From Faucicola sp032089155 (GTDB taxonomy: Bacteria; Pseudomonadota; Gammaproteobacteria; Pseudomonadales; Moraxellaceae): 14,715 bases of DNA. Both the position numbers and the translations under genes were made by a program. Shown in pieces: positions 14,177 through 14,715 of this stretch. The notes under the pieces were generated by a model. The model was not told the origin of the DNA. It saw only the letters and a program-made list of their open reading frames with translations, and did not search any database. Each line of letters begins with the position of its first letter. Positions within the stretch are counted from its first letter, which is position 1. The DNA lies in assembly GCA_032089155.1 (NCBI GenBank), contig DAMDEV010000057.1, positions 1 through 14,715 of the forward strand, written 5' to 3'.

Positions 14177-14715
14177 ATGAAGCCGACCACCACCCAACAA
14201 GTCAACACCTTATTATATTATTTGCAGACTAAGCAGACACCGCCGTTTAAGATACTGTTTTGGGAAAACTTGCAAAAGATTGACTTTGATTATTCAGCCA
14301 ACAGCCTACAACAACTCAGTCGGTTTTTTGCAGCAATGGCAAAACGCCACATTCAATTGCCACAATTATTGGCAAACCAAAGCGGGCAAGCGCTTGTGGT
14401 AGCGCTCGCCGCTTATATTGCAGACTATTTAGCCAAAACCACCGGGCAAGCGATTGCTTGGTATGACTATGACAGGATGTCAGCGCAACTGGCACGGCAA
14501 CACGCCAAGTACCCTAGCCAATCACAGTTACCTGCCGATTTTTACACGTCACTCACCGCGCGCATCGGACACAAGTTATATTGCCAACCGCTTAAGCTAC
14601 TACCAGATTTGCTGCAGGGTAAGGAGGTGTTGCCACAGTTTATTGCCCAGATGACACAAACCCTCTATCAGCAATCGCAAGTCAACTTATTGCAATCGCC
14701 TGAGGCGGTGTGTCA
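14177..14715 (+). CDS. Hypothetical protein, 3' part missing
   Basis: Not recognised. The frame is open for 179 codons from the ATG at 14177 to the right edge; an in-frame TAA at 14165 makes this ATG the only possible ATG start. There is no purine-rich ribosome binding site before it (the upstream bases read AATCCCCG), so it may be leaderless or poorly translated. The product begins MKPTTTQQVNTLLYYLQT and looks soluble, glutamine- and leucine-rich and mainly helical, with no signal peptide. A hydrophobic helix followed by an aromatic strand (ALVVALAAYIADYLAKTTG, then AIAWYDYDRM) loosely recalls small uncharacterised proteins with an AAYLGE...W pattern, but this is only an impression. It follows the dehydrogenase terminator by about 85 nt. 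Confidence 0.7.
   Translation, partial: MKPTTTQQVNTLLYYLQTKQTPPFKILFWENLQKIDFDYSANSLQQLSRFFAAMAKRHIQLPQLLANQSGQALVVALAAYIADYLAKTTGQAIAWYDYDRMSAQLARQHAKYPSQSQLPADFYTSLTARIGHKLYCQPLKLLPDLLQGKEVLPQFIAQMTQTLYQQSQVNLLQSPEAVC

Noticed and set aside
1..14715. CRISPR array, insertion sequence, prophage or tRNA-linked island
   Set aside because: No regularly spaced repeats, transposase or integrase motifs, terminal inverted repeats or tRNA sequence were seen on either strand.

Overview
The window reads as ordinary chromosome from a gammaproteobacterium. Moderate GC, AT-rich intergenic DNA, short terminators of the AAAGCCC...GGGCTTT type and the protein sequences point to Moraxellaceae (Moraxella/Psychrobacter-like). 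This taxonomic call is an inference from sequence feel, not a database result. I see no transposase, integrase, tRNA, rRNA, CRISPR array or obvious island boundary.

Layout. Positions 1-1677 (minus strand) hold a phosphate acetyltransferase-family gene followed by a divergent acetate kinase that runs off the left edge; together they form an acetyl-phosphate/acetate module. Positions 1869-8155 (minus strand) form a compact three-gene unit, oxyR -> sbcD -> sbcC: 6 nt between the first two, an ATGA overlap between the last two. It pairs the peroxide sensor OxyR with the SbcCD (Rad50/Mre11-type) nuclease. Divergently from oxyR, after a 556-nt AT-rich region with a large dyad structure, comes ahpC (8712-9278), closed by a strong terminator. 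Next is a CytX-type NCS1 transporter (9419-10618), then a minus-strand YdcH/DUF465 small protein (10774-10998), then ahpF (11351-12934) with its own terminator. Positions 13109-14011 encode a 3-hydroxyacyl-CoA dehydrogenase-family protein with a terminator, and 14177 to the right edge holds an unrecognised partial gene.

How it fits together. The middle of the window is a peroxide-defence locus: sensor (OxyR, both redox cysteines present), peroxidase (AhpC, both catalytic cysteines), reductase (AhpF, both CXXC pairs) and a DNA-break nuclease sharing the regulator's transcript. The ahpC-ahpF pair, usually adjacent, is split by about 2 kb containing the transporter and ydcH.

I found no clearly new multi-gene system. 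The best leads are the oxyR-sbcDC linkage with a start-codon hairpin at its junction, the long structured dyad in the ahpC leader, a perfect 11-bp inverted repeat between ydcH and ahpF, a 12-codon ORF overlapping the ahpF start, and a large acidic insertion in SbcD.
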